From: Aquincola sp.
GTDB taxonomy: Bacteria > Pseudomonadota > Gammaproteobacteria > Burkholderiales > Burkholderiaceae_C
Direction: 5' to 3'
Assembly: GCA_029884035.1 (NCBI GenBank)
Contig: JAOUIM010000107.1
Location: 1 to 9,917 of the forward strand
Length of the DNA stretch: 9,917 nucleotides
The position numbers were made by a program, and so were the translations under genes. The notes below the pieces were generated by a model, which saw nothing but the letters and a program-made list of their open reading frames with translations, ran no database searches and was not told where the DNA came from. How positions within the stretch are numbered: the stretch's first letter is position 1; each line of letters begins with the position of its first letter. Below are positions 1 to 5,524 of the stretch, piece after piece.

Positions 1-583
1 CGGCGTCCTCGTTGTCGCGCACTGCCTGCAGTCGCGCGCCGAAGCGCGAGTGGCGAAGCCACGCCGTGACGACGAGCGCCGCCACGGCGAAGCCGAGCAC
101 GAGACCGATGTAGCCCCTGCGCGAGCCGAACTGCAGGTTGCCTGCCGACTCGCGCAGCGGCACCATCAGGCCGACGCCGCCGCCGGTGAAGCCCACCGAC
201 ACCGCGAGGATGCGGAACACCTCGGCGAAGGCAAGCGTCACGAGGGCGAAATACGAACCCTTGAGCCCGTAGCGGAAGCTGAGCGCGCCCACGCCGACGC
301 CTGCAGCCGCGGCGACCGCGACCGCGAGCACGAGCGCGAGCCAGGGATTGATGCCCAGCGAGACCTGAGCGATCGCCTGCGCGTAGGCGCCGCAGCCGAA
401 GAACAGGGCGTGGCCGAACGAGAACTGGCCGCCGAAGCCGCCGAGGATGTTCCACGCCAGCGCGAGCAGCGCGCCGTACAGCGACATCATGATGAAGGTC
501 AGCCAGACGCCGGAGTCGACCAGCGCGGCCAGTGCGGCCACGACGAACGCGAATGCCGCGATGCGCAGGAGGTCGCGTTTCAT
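1..583 (-). CDS. livM: LivM-type ABC transporter permease (partial, C-terminus outside window)
   Basis: This is an inner-membrane permease subunit of a branched-chain-amino-acid-type (HAAT family) ABC importer, which would pair with the LivH-like protein encoded just upstream. The first 194 codons are present and the frame runs open off base 1; family members are usually well over 300 residues, so roughly 60% is visible. Hydrophobic segments alternate with short loops. Family hallmarks include the stretch ALAWNILGGFGGQFSFGHA near residue 36, which matches the LivM pattern of a Gly-Gln-(Leu/Phe)-Ser-(Leu/Phe)-Gly-His core, and the cytoplasmic motif RLQAVRDNEDA at the window edge, which matches the conserved LivM loop (AIRENE-like). 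The ATG at 583-581 overlaps the livH stop as ATGA, so translation is probably coupled. The substrate cannot be read from the permease; the symbol denotes the family. Confidence 0.93.
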   Translation of the reverse strand, partial: MKRDLLRIAAFAFVVAALAALVDSGVWLTFIMMSLYGALLALAWNILGGFGGQFSFGHALFFGCGAYAQAIAQVSLGINPWLALVLAVAVAAAAGVGVGALSFRYGLKGSYFALVTLAFAEVFRILAVSVGFTGGGVGLMVPLRESAGNLQFGSRRGYIGLVLGFAVAALVVTAWLRHSRFGARLQAVRDNEDA

Positions 584-1452
584 GCGCGGGCCCCGAACAG
601 GCCCTGGGGGCGGAACAGCAGCACCGTGATGAAGATCGCGAAGATGCCGATCTGGCCGAGCGACTCGCCGAGCATCAGGCCGCCGAGCGACTCGACCACG
701 CCGATCAGCAGCCCGCCGACCAGCGCCCCCGCGAAGCTGCCCATGCCGCCGAGCACGACGATCGTGAATGCGACCAGCACGAAGCCGCCACCGACCTGCG
801 GATTGACGTAGTAGGCCGGCAGCAGGAAGCACGCCGCGGCACCGACGCAGGCCAGGCCGATGCCGAAACTCATCGCGTACACGTGCGCGACATCGATGCC
901 CACCAGCCGCGCGCCCTGTTTCTCCTTGGCGACGGCGCGGATCGCGCGGCCGAGGTCGGTGCGCGCCACCACCCACATCAGCACGGCGGCGCAGCCGAGT
1001 GCGCCGACGAAAGCCACCAGCTTGGACACGGCGATGAAGGCCGGGCCGATCGGCACGGTCGTCAGCGTGTAGGCGGTCTCGATCGTTCGCGTGTCGCTCT
1101 TGAAGACGAGCAACGCGAGGTTCTCGAGCACGATCGCCAGCCCGAGCGTGACGAGCAGGATGTTCTCGTCGCGGCCATGGCTCGCGCGCTCGATCACGCC
1201 GCGCTGCAGCGCGTAGCCGAGCAAGAACATCGCCGGCACGACGATCGGCAGCGCGAGGTAGGGGTCGATGCCCAGCCACGTCTTGAGCAGGTAGACCGCG
1301 TACAGCGCCACCATCAACGCCGCGCCGTGCGCGAAGTTGATGATGTGCAGCACGCCGTAGATCAGCGTCAGGCCCAGCGCGACCAGCGCATACACGGCGC
1401 CTGTCGTCAGCCCGTTGAGGACCGACGGGAACAGGATCGAGAATTCGAGCAA
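580..1452 (-). CDS. livH: LivH-type ABC transporter permease
   Basis: This is the second inner-membrane permease of the HAAT-type ABC importer, 290 residues, the usual LivH length. The N-terminus has the typical LivH pattern: NGLTTGAVYALVALGLTLIYG followed by HIINFAHGA (about residues 13-43). Further hydrophobic segments follow, including the Gly-rich AFTIVVLGGMGSFAGALVGG block, and the end FRPQGLFG is a family signature. The start is inferred to be TTG at 1452-1450. The codon two before it is the livK TGA in the same frame, and no in-frame ATG occurs before residue 46, inside a conserved membrane region, so no upstream start is possible and no later one is sensible. I see no clear Shine-Dalgarno sequence; initiation probably depends on ribosomes finishing livK three bases earlier. 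The stop overlaps the livM ATG. The transported compound is not evident from sequence. Confidence 0.94.
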   Translation of the reverse strand: MLEFSILFPSVLNGLTTGAVYALVALGLTLIYGVLHIINFAHGAALMVALYAVYLLKTWLGIDPYLALPIVVPAMFLLGYALQRGVIERASHGRDENILLVTLGLAIVLENLALLVFKSDTRTIETAYTLTTVPIGPAFIAVSKLVAFVGALGCAAVLMWVVARTDLGRAIRAVAKEKQGARLVGIDVAHVYAMSFGIGLACVGAAACFLLPAYYVNPQVGGGFVLVAFTIVVLGGMGSFAGALVGGLLIGVVESLGGLMLGESLGQIGIFAIFITVLLFRPQGLFGARA

Positions 1453-1455
1453 GGC

Positions 1456-2655
1456 TCAGGCGCGCAGCGGGAAGATGGGGTCGGCCTCGCGGTATTCGCG
1501 CGGCACGATCACGCGGATGTCGCCCTTGATCACCTGCGTCATCAGCGGCTGCGCGCCCTGGTTCTGGCCGTTGACGAACTTCGTCGCGCCGTAGGGCATG
1601 AAGTGGTCGGCGAAGGTGCTGCGCTCCAGCGCGTCGGTGATCGCCGCGCGGTCCGTGCTCTTTGCGCGCTCGATCGCGTCGGCCAGCAGGCGCACCGCGG
1701 TATAGGTGTTGAAGATCTCGTACGTGAAGAACAGCCCCTTGGCCTCGACGCGGCGGCGCAGTTCCGCGGCACGCTTGTCCTTCGGGTTGAACCAGTGGTT
1801 GCAGTCGATGATGCCGTCGGCCGCATCGGGAAACTCCTTGAGGAACTTGTAGCTCGACGCCGCGCCGCCGAGCACCGAGTAGATCGCCTTGGGTGTCACC
1901 TTCTGCTGCTGCATCGTGCGCACCAACAGCGCGTACTCGTTGAAGTAGTTGGCCGGGATCACGATGTCGGGGTTCACCGCCTTCATTCGCAGCACGATGT
2001 TGTTGAAGTCGCGCGTCGGGTTGGCGTGCTTGATGACCTCCTTGACGTCGAAGCCGAAGCCGGGCAGCTCGCGCGCCAGCAGGTTGGCGGTACCGGTGCC
2101 GAACAGGCTCTCCTCGTGGATGATCATGACGGTCTTCGCGGGCCTGCCCGCGGCCACGTTGAGCACGTGCAAGTTGTTCACCGCAACCTGCGCGCAGACG
2201 CGGTAGCCGGGGCCGAAGCGGAAGGTGTTCTTCAGGCCGCGTTCGACGATCTGGTCGGCGACGCCCACGTCGACCACGTGCGGCAGGTTGTACTTGGCCG
2301 CGGCCTGCGTGGTGGCCAGGCAGATCGCGCTCGCGTACGCGCCCACGACGGCCGAGCAGCCGGCCTCGTTCATCTTCTCGATCTCGGCGCTGCCGGCCTG
2401 CGGCGTGCTCTGCGCGTCGCCCAGCATCACTTCGAGCTTGGCGCCTCCCAGGCTCCTGATGCCCGTCTTGTTGACGTCCTCGACGGCCATCAGCGCGCCT
2501 TCGCGGCACTGCTGCCCCGAGAACGCCAGCGCGCCGGTGACCGGATGCAGGATGCCGACCTTCACTGTTTTCGGCTGGGCACCTGCAATCAGTGGGAAGG
2601 CGAGCGCGGTGGCGCCGGCGGCGGACTGAGCAAGGAACGATCGGCGCTGGGTCAT
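1456..2655 (-). CDS. Periplasmic substrate-binding protein of a LivK-type ABC transporter
   Basis: This is a 399-residue type-1 periplasmic binding protein (Peripla_BP_6/LivK-like fold) that would deliver substrate to the LivH/LivM-like permeases. Residues 1-26 form an export signal: QRRSFLA near the N-terminus resembles a twin-arginine (Tat) motif, followed by a hydrophobic stretch and a likely cleavage after A24-G25-A26. The mature protein opens with VKVGILHPVTGALAFSGQQ, the standard first strand and ligand loop of the family, followed by a VVGAYASA segment typical of the second ligand-contact loop. The frame stays open up to 2826, but ATG 2655 is chosen because it has a perfect AGGAGG ribosome binding site six bases upstream and begins the signal peptide; the longer version would overlap gntR and start with Arg-rich filler. 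It lies 26 bp after gntR. The ligand is unknown: amino acids, amides, urea or aromatic acids are all used by this family. Confidence 0.93.
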   Translation of the reverse strand: MTQRRSFLAQSAAGATALAFPLIAGAQPKTVKVGILHPVTGALAFSGQQCREGALMAVEDVNKTGIRSLGGAKLEVMLGDAQSTPQAGSAEIEKMNEAGCSAVVGAYASAICLATTQAAAKYNLPHVVDVGVADQIVERGLKNTFRFGPGYRVCAQVAVNNLHVLNVAAGRPAKTVMIIHEESLFGTGTANLLARELPGFGFDVKEVIKHANPTRDFNNIVLRMKAVNPDIVIPANYFNEYALLVRTMQQQKVTPKAIYSVLGGAASSYKFLKEFPDAADGIIDCNHWFNPKDKRAAELRRRVEAKGLFFTYEIFNTYTAVRLLADAIERAKSTDRAAITDALERSTFADHFMPYGATKFVNGQNQGAQPLMTQVIKGDIRVIVPREYREADPIFPLRA

Positions 2656-2661
2656 GGAAGG

Positions 2662-2667
2662 CCTCCT
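2662..2667 (-). promoter_or_regulatory. Strong ribosome binding site of the livK-like gene
   Basis: The minus strand reads AGGAGG here, six bases before ATG 2655. It fixes the start of the binding-protein gene against the longer open frame, and is the best Shine-Dalgarno sequence in the minus-strand operon. This fits the usual need for excess binding protein relative to permeases. Confidence 0.85.
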
Positions 2668-2681
2668 GGGTGGTGACGGGT

Positions 2682-3482
2682 TCAATGGAATTGTGCGGAC
2701 AGCTCGTCGCTGACCCACAGCTTGGCGTCGATGCCGCCGACGCGCGACAACTGCATTTCGTACTGGTATCGATCCGGTCGGTACAGGCCGTGCAGCCACT
2801 GTACGGGTCGATCGTGGACATCGCACACCAGGCGCGTGACGGCCAGCAGCGGCGAGCCGACTTCAATTCCCAGGCGCTGCGCCACCTCGACATCGGCCAG
2901 CGTGGCCGAGATCGTCTGTGTTGCACGTCCGATCGCTACGCCGGCAGCCTCCAGCAGAAGCAGCAAGGGACGACGCGACAGTTCCCGCCGCCCGATGCCC
3001 CTGGCCAACTCGCGCGGCACGTAGGTCGTGATCAACGACAGCGGGCCTTCGCGGGTGGATCGCAGGCGCACGGCCTTCTGCACCGGCGCCGCATCGGGCA
3101 GGGCCAGCGCGGCCGCCACCGCCTGTGGGGCGGCCATCGTCTCGCACGACAGCACCTGCACCCGCGTGGCCAGGCCCACGCTGACGATGTTCTCCAGCAG
3201 GCCGCGCAGCTGGGCGCGCAGGTGCGGTACGGGTGGGCGTGATGCGGCGGGCTTCGCCGCCTTCGGCACGATCGGACGCGTGCCACGCCCCGGCGCGCGC
3301 TCGATCAGCCCCTCGCTCGCCAGCCGCTCGAGCGCCTTGCGCACGGTCACGCGTGCGACGCCGAATTGCTTGACCAGCGCCAGCTCGCCCGGGAGCCCGC
3401 CGTCGAAACGGCGCTCGACCAGCTGCTGCCGCAGCACCAGATAGACCTGGTGGTATTTGGGCAGCGGCAGCGTGGCGGGCAT
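2682..3482 (-). CDS. GntR-family (HutC subfamily, UTRA domain) transcriptional regulator
   Basis: This is a 266-residue cytoplasmic regulator, normal in length for HutC-type GntR proteins. Residues about 8-72 form the winged helix-turn-helix: LPKYHQVYLVLRQQL at the front, then LVKQFGVARVTVRKALERL (recognition helix) and the wing EGLIERAPGRGTRP. Residues about 95-245 fit a UTRA ligand domain, ending in the typical PVQWLHGLYRPDRYQYEM block, where Arg/Asp/Tyr contacts are conserved in the family. It is the first gene of the operon, 26 bp before the binding-protein gene, so it most likely senses the transported compound or a metabolite of it and represses its own operon. The palindrome at 3507-3528 is the obvious candidate binding site. 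The start is ATG 3482; no good Shine-Dalgarno sequence precedes it. Specific ligand not identifiable from sequence. Confidence 0.94.
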   Translation of the reverse strand: MPATLPLPKYHQVYLVLRQQLVERRFDGGLPGELALVKQFGVARVTVRKALERLASEGLIERAPGRGTRPIVPKAAKPAASRPPVPHLRAQLRGLLENIVSVGLATRVQVLSCETMAAPQAVAAALALPDAAPVQKAVRLRSTREGPLSLITTYVPRELARGIGRRELSRRPLLLLLEAAGVAIGRATQTISATLADVEVAQRLGIEVGSPLLAVTRLVCDVHDRPVQWLHGLYRPDRYQYEMQLSRVGGIDAKLWVSDELSAQFH

Positions 3483-3506
3483 GGCGCCGCAGCCTGGGCC
3501 CGTCCT

Positions 3507-3528
3507 AATGTCCTGTCAATAGGACATT
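3507..3528. promoter_or_regulatory. Inverted repeat upstream of gntR, candidate operator
   Basis: Perfect 8-bp arms AATGTCCT (3507-3514) and AGGACATT (3521-3528) are separated by GTCAAT. A further GTCCT copy at 3502-3506 is in direct orientation with the left arm, making three copies of the core in 24 bp. The element sits 25-46 bp ahead of the gntR start, the usual place for an autoregulatory GntR operator. On the minus strand a TTGACA hexamer (3519-3514) lies inside it, though I find no convincing -10 at the right distance. Assignment to this regulator is inference from position and symmetry. Confidence 0.6.
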
Positions 3529-3718
3529 TCAAGGTCTCCTGCGTGCGTCTTGCTCCCCGGACCCCGGGGGAACCCTTGGTTTCTTGCCCGTGACTTGAAG
3601 CTCCACTTTCGATTGCCTGCGCATGTCTTTGTTTTTGAACTGTTTTTCGCGAATCGAGAAGACGGTTCCGAAAGGGCTTGTAAGTGCTTGATTTGATTGA
3701 ATTTTCGCCGGAATCAGC
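3529..3718. other. Divergent intergenic region, AT-richer than its surroundings
   Basis: This is the middle of the space between gntR and mraZ. Bases 3600-3715 are clearly richer in A/T (runs such as TTTGTTTTTGAA and TTGATTTGATTGAATTTT) than the GC-rich genes on both sides, as expected for regulatory DNA. A GC hairpin (3555-3569) is visible, but no gene on either strand is supported. Upstream promoter elements for either operon could lie here, but I could not pair convincing -35 and -10 hexamers beyond the mraZ promoter listed separately. Confidence 0.6.
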
Positions 3719-3747
3719 TTGACCACCCCAGCAGCGGCCGGTACAGT
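3719..3747 (+). promoter_or_regulatory. Sigma70-type promoter of the dcw cluster (Pmra)
   Basis: TTGACC (3719-3724, five of six matches to the -35 consensus) is followed by a 17-bp spacer and TACAGT (3742-3747, four of six matches to the -10). Transcription would begin near 3753-3755, about 20 bases before the proposed mraZ start. Its position rules out the in-frame TTG 3719 and GTG 3746 as mraZ starts. The -10 shares two bases with the first MraZ box, so MraZ binding should directly block the polymerase. Confidence 0.7.
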
Positions 3748-3780
3748 GGGAGAAAGTGCAAGTTTGTGGGGCGGTGTGAG
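3746..3780 (+). promoter_or_regulatory. MraZ operator: four GTGNN boxes at 10-bp intervals
   Basis: GTGGG (3746), GTGCA (3756), GTGGG (3766) and GTGAG (3776) are separated by exactly five bases each, so they repeat once per helical turn. In E. coli and other bacteria MraZ binds tandem TGGG-type repeats with 5-bp spacers upstream of mraZ and represses the dcw operon; the pattern here agrees. Boxes 1 and 3 are perfect, while 2 and 4 keep only GTG. The array covers the -10, the transcription start and the proposed mraZ start codon. Confidence 0.8.
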
Positions 3781-4216
3781 CGAGTACGTTTTTCAGGGCG
3801 GGGCAGGCATGGTCCTCGACGGCAAAGGTCGTCTGACCGTGCCCGCGCGCCACCGCGACGTGCTCAAGGCCGTGGCCGAGGACCGTCTGACCATCACCAA
3901 GCATTTCAAGCGCTGCCTCCTGATCTTTCCCCGACCGGCCTGGGAAACCTTCCGCACCAAGTTGCTGACGCTGCCGATGTCGGCCGAGGACCTGCGCCGG
4001 ATATTCATCGGAAGCGCGATGGACGTCGAGATCGACGGCGCCTCGCGCGTGCTGATCGCTCCCGAACTGCGCGAGTGGGCCGGACTCGAGCGCGACGTGC
4101 TGCTGATCGGCATGGGATCGCGATTCGAACTCTGGGACAAAGTGCGACACGATGCGCACGAGGCCACCGTGCTGGCCGCCGGGCTGCCATCGGCCCTGGG
4201 CGACCATGTGCTGTGA
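3776..4216 (+). CDS. mraZ: MraZ, transcriptional regulator of the dcw cluster
   Basis: This is a DNA-binding protein of the SpoVT/AbrB-like fold that forms ring-shaped oligomers and represses its own operon. It is 146 residues from GTG 3776, against about 152 in E. coli. The two internal half-repeats are visible: DGKGRLTVPARHR (residues 15-27) and DGASRVLIAPELR (from residue 87), each containing the DxxGR/DxxSR-(I/L)-x-(V/I)-P-type motif. RFELWD near the C-terminus is also conserved. The start is chosen because the family begins a few residues before FQG/FRG; TTG 3719 and GTG 3746 lie within the promoter. TTG 3764 is possible but would be only about ten bases into the transcript. The Shine-Dalgarno sequence is weak (GGGG at 3768-3771). 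It is the first gene of the cluster, and its TGA overlaps the rsmH GTG. Confidence 0.95.
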   Translation: MSEYVFQGGAGMVLDGKGRLTVPARHRDVLKAVAEDRLTITKHFKRCLLIFPRPAWETFRTKLLTLPMSAEDLRRIFIGSAMDVEIDGASRVLIAPELREWAGLERDVLLIGMGSRFELWDKVRHDAHEATVLAAGLPSALGDHVL

Positions 4217-5154
4217 ACGGGACGGCATGGACCCACACGACCGTCCTGCTGCACGAAGCGATCGACGCCCTGATGACGTCGCCCGACGGCATCTACGTGG
4301 ACGGCACCTTCGGGCGTGGCGGTCATGCGCGCGCACTGCTGGCTCGGCTCGGCCCGCAGGGACGCCTGATCGCGCTCGACCGCGATCCCGAGGCGGTGGC
4401 TGCCGCGACGCAGGGCGCCACGCGGGTCCTGGACCCGCGTTTTTCCATCCATCACGCGAATTTCGCGCAGATGCGCGACGTGCTGGCCACGCTCGGCGTG
4501 ACGAAGGTGCAGGGCGTGCTGCTGGACCTGGGCGTGAGCTCACCGCAGATCGACAACCCGGCGCGCGGGTTTTCCTTCCGCTTCGATGCGCCCCTGGACA
4601 TGCGCATGGATCCGACCCGCGGCGAGAGCGCAGCGGACTTCCTGGCCCGCGCCGATGAGCGCTCGATATCCGAGGTGATCCGTGACTATGGCGAAGAACG
4701 GTTTGCTCGACCGATTGCAAAGGCGCTTGTGGCTCGGCGCGAGAGCGGGCATCCCGTTCGCACCACCGTCGAGCTTTCCGAGCTCGTGGCTCGTGCGGTC
4801 CGCACCCGCGAAGCGGGCCAGGACCCTGCAACGCGCACGTTTCAGGCTCTTCGGATTTTCGTCAACGCCGAGCTTGAGGCCCTCGAACAGGGCCTGAACG
4901 CCACGCTCGATCTGCTTGCACCCCACGCACGACTGGCCGTGATCGCCTTCCATTCGCTCGAAGACCGCCGCGTCAAGGAATTCATCGCGCGCGAGAGCCG
5001 CGACGTCATCGATCGGCGCGCGCCATTCGCCACGCCCAGGGCGCTGCGCCTGAGGGCGATCGCGCGCATCAAGCCGGGCGCCGCGGAAGTGGCGGCGAAT
5101 CCGCGCGCACGTTCGGCGATCCTGCGCGTGGCCGAACGCACGGAGGCGGCATGA
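4213..5154 (+). CDS. rsmH: RsmH, 16S rRNA m4C1402 N4-methyltransferase
   Basis: RsmH (formerly MraW) uses S-adenosylmethionine to methylate N4 of C1402 in the 16S rRNA decoding centre. The predicted protein has 313 residues, the same length as E. coli RsmH. Visible motifs are HTTVLLHEA (8-16) at the start, the SAM-binding loop YVDGTFGRGGH (28-38), the ALDRDPEA strand end (54-61), LLDLGVSSPQID (103-114) followed by GFSFR and PLDMRMD, and HSLEDRRVKEF from residue 247. The start is GTG 4213, whose last two bases belong to the mraZ stop (GTGA overlap); no ATG occurs between the conserved N-terminal motif and this point. Coupling to mraZ translation is likely. It is a normal dcw member and nothing catalytic looks missing. 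Confidence 0.97.
   Translation: MNGTAWTHTTVLLHEAIDALMTSPDGIYVDGTFGRGGHARALLARLGPQGRLIALDRDPEAVAAATQGATRVLDPRFSIHHANFAQMRDVLATLGVTKVQGVLLDLGVSSPQIDNPARGFSFRFDAPLDMRMDPTRGESAADFLARADERSISEVIRDYGEERFARPIAKALVARRESGHPVRTTVELSELVARAVRTREAGQDPATRTFQALRIFVNAELEALEQGLNATLDLLAPHARLAVIAFHSLEDRRVKEFIARESRDVIDRRAPFATPRALRLRAIARIKPGAAEVAANPRARSAILRVAERTEAA
5142..5146 (+). promoter_or_regulatory. GGAGG ribosome binding site before the ATG at 5151
   Basis: GGAGG lies within the last codons of rsmH, four bases upstream of the ATG that overlaps the rsmH stop. It would serve the small bridging ORF rather than ftsL, whose ATG is more than 80 bases downstream. The spacing is slightly short but workable. Confidence 0.45.
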
Positions 5155-5231
5155 GCCGCCGAAGCGCCGTGTCCACCGTCCAGCGACGCGTCGGCGGCCT
5201 TTGCGCTGCGGCGCCGTGCAGCCCGAGATGA
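5151..5231 (+). CDS. Possible 26-residue coupling ORF between rsmH and ftsL
   Basis: An ATG at 5151 overlaps the rsmH TGA (ATGA) and opens a 26-codon frame whose TGA at 5229-5231 overlaps the ftsL ATG at 5228. A GGAGG lies at 5142-5146, four bases before this ATG, while the ftsL ATG has no visible Shine-Dalgarno sequence. The peptide starts MSRRSAVSTVQRR and is basic and small-residue-rich; I recognise no family. It may be a translated bridge that hands ribosomes to ftsL. Alternatively it may be a basic cytoplasmic tail of FtsL displaced by a frameshift, because a -1 slip at the last sense codon would fuse it to FtsL, or chance. No homology evidence is available. Confidence 0.35.
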   Translation: MSRRSAVSTVQRRVGGLCAAAPCSPR

Positions 5232-5524
5232 CGCGCCTGAACATCGTGCTCGCCCTGGTGCTGGTCGCCAGTTGCCTGTACCTCGTGCGCACCGCCTACG
5301 AGTCGCGGCACCTGTACGCCGAACTCGACCGTGCCCGCACCGCCGCAGCGCGCTTGGACACCGAATTCAAGCGCCTCGAGGCCGAGCGCCAGGCGCAGGC
5401 CACGAACCTGCGCGTCGAACGCACCGCTCGCGACAAGCTCGCGATGCGCACCGCCACACCGGCGGTGACCGTGTACGTCAACGATCCGGTTCCGGCGGTG
5501 GTGCCGGCGGGAGCCCGGCCATGA
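5228..5524 (+). CDS. ftsL: FtsL, cell division protein
   Basis: FtsL is a small bitopic membrane protein of the divisome; it forms the FtsQLB complex and helps activate FtsWI septal synthesis. From ATG 5228 it has 98 residues, short but usual for betaproteobacteria. Residues about 4-22 are a single transmembrane helix (LNIVLALVLVASCLYLVRT), followed by a periplasmic coiled-coil-like region to about residue 70 rich in Ala, Arg, Glu and Leu (LYAELDRARTAAARLDTEF), and then the LAMRTATPAV segment common in Burkholderiales FtsL. Longer in-frame starts (TTG 5201, GTG 5216) exist, but the MTRLN start best fits the family. It is separated from the rsmH stop by 73 bp, the only real gap in this cluster, and overlaps ftsI as ATGA at 5521. 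Confidence 0.93.
   Translation: MTRLNIVLALVLVASCLYLVRTAYESRHLYAELDRARTAAARLDTEFKRLEAERQAQATNLRVERTARDKLAMRTATPAVTVYVNDPVPAVVPAGARP

Noticed and set aside
532..2676. A 714-codon plus-strand open frame opposite the liv genes, and similar long frames elsewhere, such as 5296-7323 and 7170-9146 on the minus strand
   Set aside because: These are antisense shadows caused by high GC at third codon positions. Their products are rich in Arg, His, Asp, Gln and Ala without recognisable domains, and the opposite strand encodes clear families.
2656..2826. 57-residue N-terminal extension of the periplasmic binding protein
   Set aside because: It overlaps the coding part of gntR, is Arg-rich and would bury the signal peptide. 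ATG 2655 has a perfect ribosome binding site.
3555..3569. GC hairpin CCCCGG-ACC-CCGGGG in the divergent spacer as a terminator
   Set aside because: The stem is only six perfect pairs, no clean T run follows on either strand, and no gene ends here. It may be a leader structure or chance.
3529..3726. A 65-codon minus-strand frame starting with GTG in the gntR-mraZ spacer
   Set aside because: It overlaps the dcw promoter and lies in AT-rich regulatory DNA. No Shine-Dalgarno sequence or recognisable family supports it.
3719..3775. Longer mraZ starting at TTG 3719, GTG 3746 or TTG 3764
   Set aside because: The first two starts coincide with the -35 and -10 elements and the third would be almost at the transcript 5' end. 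The added residues are also absent from the family N-terminus.
3697..4212. N-terminal extension of RsmH over the whole mraZ gene
   Set aside because: The extension is out of frame with mraZ, Arg-rich and unlike RsmH, whose normal 313-residue length is reached from GTG 4213.
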